Assembly: GCA_902572005.1 (NCBI GenBank)
Contig: CACGEC010000002.1
Coordinates: forward strand, 1-64,000
From: an uncultured Pelagibacteraceae bacterium
GTDB lineage: Bacteria; Pseudomonadota; Alphaproteobacteria; Pelagibacterales; Pelagibacteraceae
Direction of reading: 5' to 3'
Length of the DNA: 64,000 nt
Shown here: one piece after another, positions 61,276 to 64,000 of the stretch
Position numbering within the stretch: position 1 is the stretch's first letter
Layout: every line of letters begins with the position of its first letter
The notes under the pieces: generated by a model
The model's database searches: none
The model's input: only the letters and a program-made list of their open reading frames with translations
What the model was told of the DNA's origin: nothing
Translations under genes and position numbers: made by a program

Positions 61276-62500
61276 TTATTTTTTTTCCTCTATTTAAAAT
61301 ACATTTTTTATATTCGGGCGTCCCTACTTTGAAGCCAGTGCTAAATAATTTTTTCGTTTGACATTTGTGGCTATAAATAAGATTTAATCTTAAAAATTCT
61401 AACTCTTCTTTATCTATACTAAATTGATTAATAGTTTTTTTTTGATTTAATATCTCATTTTCATAATTAAAAATTTTACTATTAAGATTATCTATCTCAT
61501 TTTTTAATAATTCATTTTCATCTTTAAATTTTAGATTAGTTTGCTCAATAATCTCAAGTTCGTCCTCTAGAATTTTTATTTTTGCATCTATTGGGTTTTT
61601 ATTTTGATCAGTATTTTCTGCACTTTCTTCACTTTTATCAAAAATTTTAGTTCTTGTAACAACCTCCGCAAAAACATATTTAAGTTGAGAAAAATCACTA
61701 TAAAATTCCACATTGTAGTTAGTCTTAGTCTCATTTTTTAAAACTTTGATCTTGCCTATAGGAATTCCACTTTTAAATATTGCGCCTGTTCCAGAAGTAT
61801 AAACAATACTTTTTTCAGTTAATCCTTCCTGGAGACCTTCCTTAACATACTTAATTTGAGCATTGTTATCTCCTGAGCCGGTAATAATAGCTTGCACATT
61901 TTGAGGAGCAATAGTCACGGGAACGTTAGAATTAAGATCTGAAAGTAATAAAACTCTTGAAGTTTTATAGTTAACCTCAATTACTCGTCCTACTAAATAT
62001 GCTTGATCATAAATATTGGTTCCAATTTTAATATTATCTTTACTTCCTTTGTTAATGATTATGCTTTTCAAAAAAGGGCTTTCGTGATCAACTATGATCT
62101 TTGCCAACACTTTATCTGAACTTGAAACATAATCATTTATTAACTCTTTAAGTTCTTTATTTTCAAATAAAATAATTTCATTGGAAACATAATTTGATCT
62201 CAGCTCATCTAATGCTTGTTTGTCTTTTTTATAGCTATTAAAAAAGGTTGTATAATCTTTGACATTAAAAAATGTGTTCTTAATAAAATTTTCAGGAATT
62301 GAAACTACAAAAGATGACCGATAAACAACCTCATTAATCCCAATCTTGAGATATCTTATAACCTTAAAATCTAAACTAGATAGTAAAATTACAAAAGCAG
62401 AAACTAAAACTAATGATAAAAGTGAAAATTTTTGTTGAGTACTTTTTTTTAAAAAAGCAGATCTAATTGCAATTATAAAATCATCTCTGCTTGAGGCCAT
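61268..62500 (-). CDS. mreC: Rod-shape-determining protein MreC with long C-terminal extension
   Basis: Periplasmic scaffold of the elongasome anchored by one helix (residues 25-43). Residues 90-125 are a coiled coil and 130-285 a beta domain with DHESPFLKSIIINKGS, AYLVGRVIEV and TSGTGAIFKSGIPIGKI, as in MreC. The chain then continues about 125 residues further: an Asn/Lys linker, a strong coiled coil at about 304-372, and an end motif with Cys380 and Cys400 around STGFKVGTPEYKK. At 410 aa it is much longer than common MreC proteins (about 280-370). Confidence 0.92.
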   Translation of the reverse strand: MASSRDDFIIAIRSAFLKKSTQQKFSLLSLVLVSAFVILLSSLDFKVIRYLKIGINEVVYRSSFVVSIPENFIKNTFFNVKDYTTFFNSYKKDKQALDELRSNYVSNEIILFENKELKELINDYVSSSDKVLAKIIVDHESPFLKSIIINKGSKDNIKIGTNIYDQAYLVGRVIEVNYKTSRVLLLSDLNSNVPVTIAPQNVQAIITGSGDNNAQIKYVKEGLQEGLTEKSIVYTSGTGAIFKSGIPIGKIKVLKNETKTNYNVEFYSDFSQLKYVFAEVVTRTKIFDKSEESAENTDQNKNPIDAKIKILEDELEIIEQTNLKFKDENELLKNEIDNLNSKIFNYENEILNQKKTINQFSIDKEELEFLRLNLIYSHKCQTKKLFSTGFKVGTPEYKKCILNRGKKINE

Positions 62501-62505
62501 TGCTC

Positions 62506-63540
<1,035 letters not shown>

Positions 63541-63999
63541 TTAAACTCCTCCCTTAACTTTTTTTGGTTCAATATTTTTATAAAGAGATTTTTTCTCTCT
63601 TTTAATAAGCATCTTATTTAATGCATTCAAATAAGCATTTGCTGATGCAACTAATGTATCAGTATCTGCAGATTGTCCAACAGTTGTTCTGTCATTTTCC
63701 TCAATCTTGACACTTACTGTTGCCTGAGCATCTGTTCCCTCAGTTACTGCATGAACTTGATAAAGAGATAATTTTACATCATGAGGATAAAGGTTTTGAA
63801 TACATTTAAAGATTGCATCTACTGGGCCATCACCAGTTTGTGAAGTTTCTTTAATTTCTCCAAAAACATCTAAAGTCATGTCAGCTCTTTGTGGCTCACC
63901 TGTTCCAGCAAAAACTTTTAAAGACTTTAAGTTTATAGCATTTATTTTGTTGTCAATAATTAAACTATCATCAACTAACGCAACAATATCTTCGTCATA
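63541..63999 (-). CDS. leuA: 2-isopropylmalate synthase C-terminal part, cut by window edge
   Basis: An open frame enters from the right edge on the minus strand and ends at 63541. The visible 152 residues begin YDEDIVALVDD and contain VFAGTGEPQRADMTLDVFG, KCIQNLYPHD, TDAQATVSVKI and SADTDTLVASANAYLNALNKM, the C-terminal leucine-binding regulatory domain of LeuA. The catalytic TIM barrel lies outside. LeuA condenses acetyl-CoA with 2-oxoisovalerate in leucine synthesis; this domain gives feedback inhibition. It ends immediately before mreB. Confidence 0.88.
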   Translation of the reverse strand, partial: YDEDIVALVDDSLIIDNKINAINLKSLKVFAGTGEPQRADMTLDVFGEIKETSQTGDGPVDAIFKCIQNLYPHDVKLSLYQVHAVTEGTDAQATVSVKIEENDRTTVGQSADTDTLVASANAYLNALNKMLIKREKKSLYKNIEPKKVKGGV

Positions 64000-64000
64000 A

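Overview
The window is a dense, AT-rich (roughly 70% A+T by eye) stretch of bacterial chromosome. Intergenic gaps are very short, start and stop codons often overlap, and proteins are rich in Lys, Ile and Asn. The gene content points to an alphaproteobacterium of the SAR11 / Pelagibacterales group ('Candidatus Pelagibacter'-like): a tandem glycine riboswitch on gcvT, many small EamA-type transporters, an NAD-dependent formate dehydrogenase and almost no regulators. No phage, insertion sequence, CRISPR array, rRNA or recognisable tRNA was seen. The genus call is an inference from gene content and base composition.

Layout. 1-2.9 kb: end of rsmA, then gmk, acpP, fabG and fabD on the minus strand. 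2.9-9.9 kb (+): rpsF-rpsR-rplI-dnaB, an RND/MMPL-type exporter, a CvpA-like protein and purF. 9.9-14.3 kb (+): glutathione synthesis (gshA, gshB) and two transporters, facing cmk. 15.1-16.2 kb: a long charged coiled-coil protein and a small unknown protein. 16.2-19.4 kb (-): an apparent guanidino-compound operon of EamA transporter, creatinase and glycine amidinotransferase. 19.5-27.5 kb: molybdenum cofactor genes (mobA, moeA) divergent from a formate dehydrogenase cluster (Fe-S scaffold, HPP membrane protein, fdhD, a fused FdsG-FdsB subunit, FdsA). 27.5-31.4 kb: SelO, an FAD oxidoreductase, TspO and an SDR. 31.4-39.6 kb (-): gcvT-gcvH-gcvP under a tandem glycine riboswitch, running without a gap into a lipid-modification module (flavin amine oxidase, DUF1365, cyclopropane-fatty-acid-synthase family, DUF3833 lipoprotein). 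39.6-42.9 kb: 5-oxoprolinase genes (pxpA, pxpB, pxpC) with an EamA transporter. 42.9-45 kb: TPR protein, TerC-like protein, another EamA transporter. 45-51 kb: a branched-chain-amino-acid-type ABC transporter whose binding-protein gene faces its permease/ATPase operon across a terminator. 51-52.5 kb: an outer-membrane beta-barrel gene and the only long non-coding stretch (about 695 bp). 52.5-57.7 kb: TIGR03643 protein, glutaredoxin, then a six-gene minus-strand operon (D-amino acid dehydrogenase, EamA transporter, 2-hydroxyacid dehydrogenase, histone-deacetylase-like amidohydrolase, MsrB, small membrane protein). 57.8-64 kb (-): cell-shape operon mreB-mreC-mreD-mrdA-rodA preceded by the end of leuA.

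Themes. Several clusters converge on one-carbon, glycine and small nitrogen-compound metabolism: glycine cleavage, formate oxidation, amidinotransferase/creatinase and 5-oxoproline hydrolysis. The most striking signals are (a) a perfect 12-nt complement between the linker of the glycine riboswitch and the gcvT Shine-Dalgarno/start codon, which suggests a specific translational switching mechanism; (b) the adjacent glycine amidinotransferase and creatinase genes, both with complete catalytic residues; (c) a possible structured RNA with a tiny ORF in its loop in the 52.3-52.45 kb gap; and (d) a MreC with a long C-terminal coiled-coil and cysteine-motif extension.
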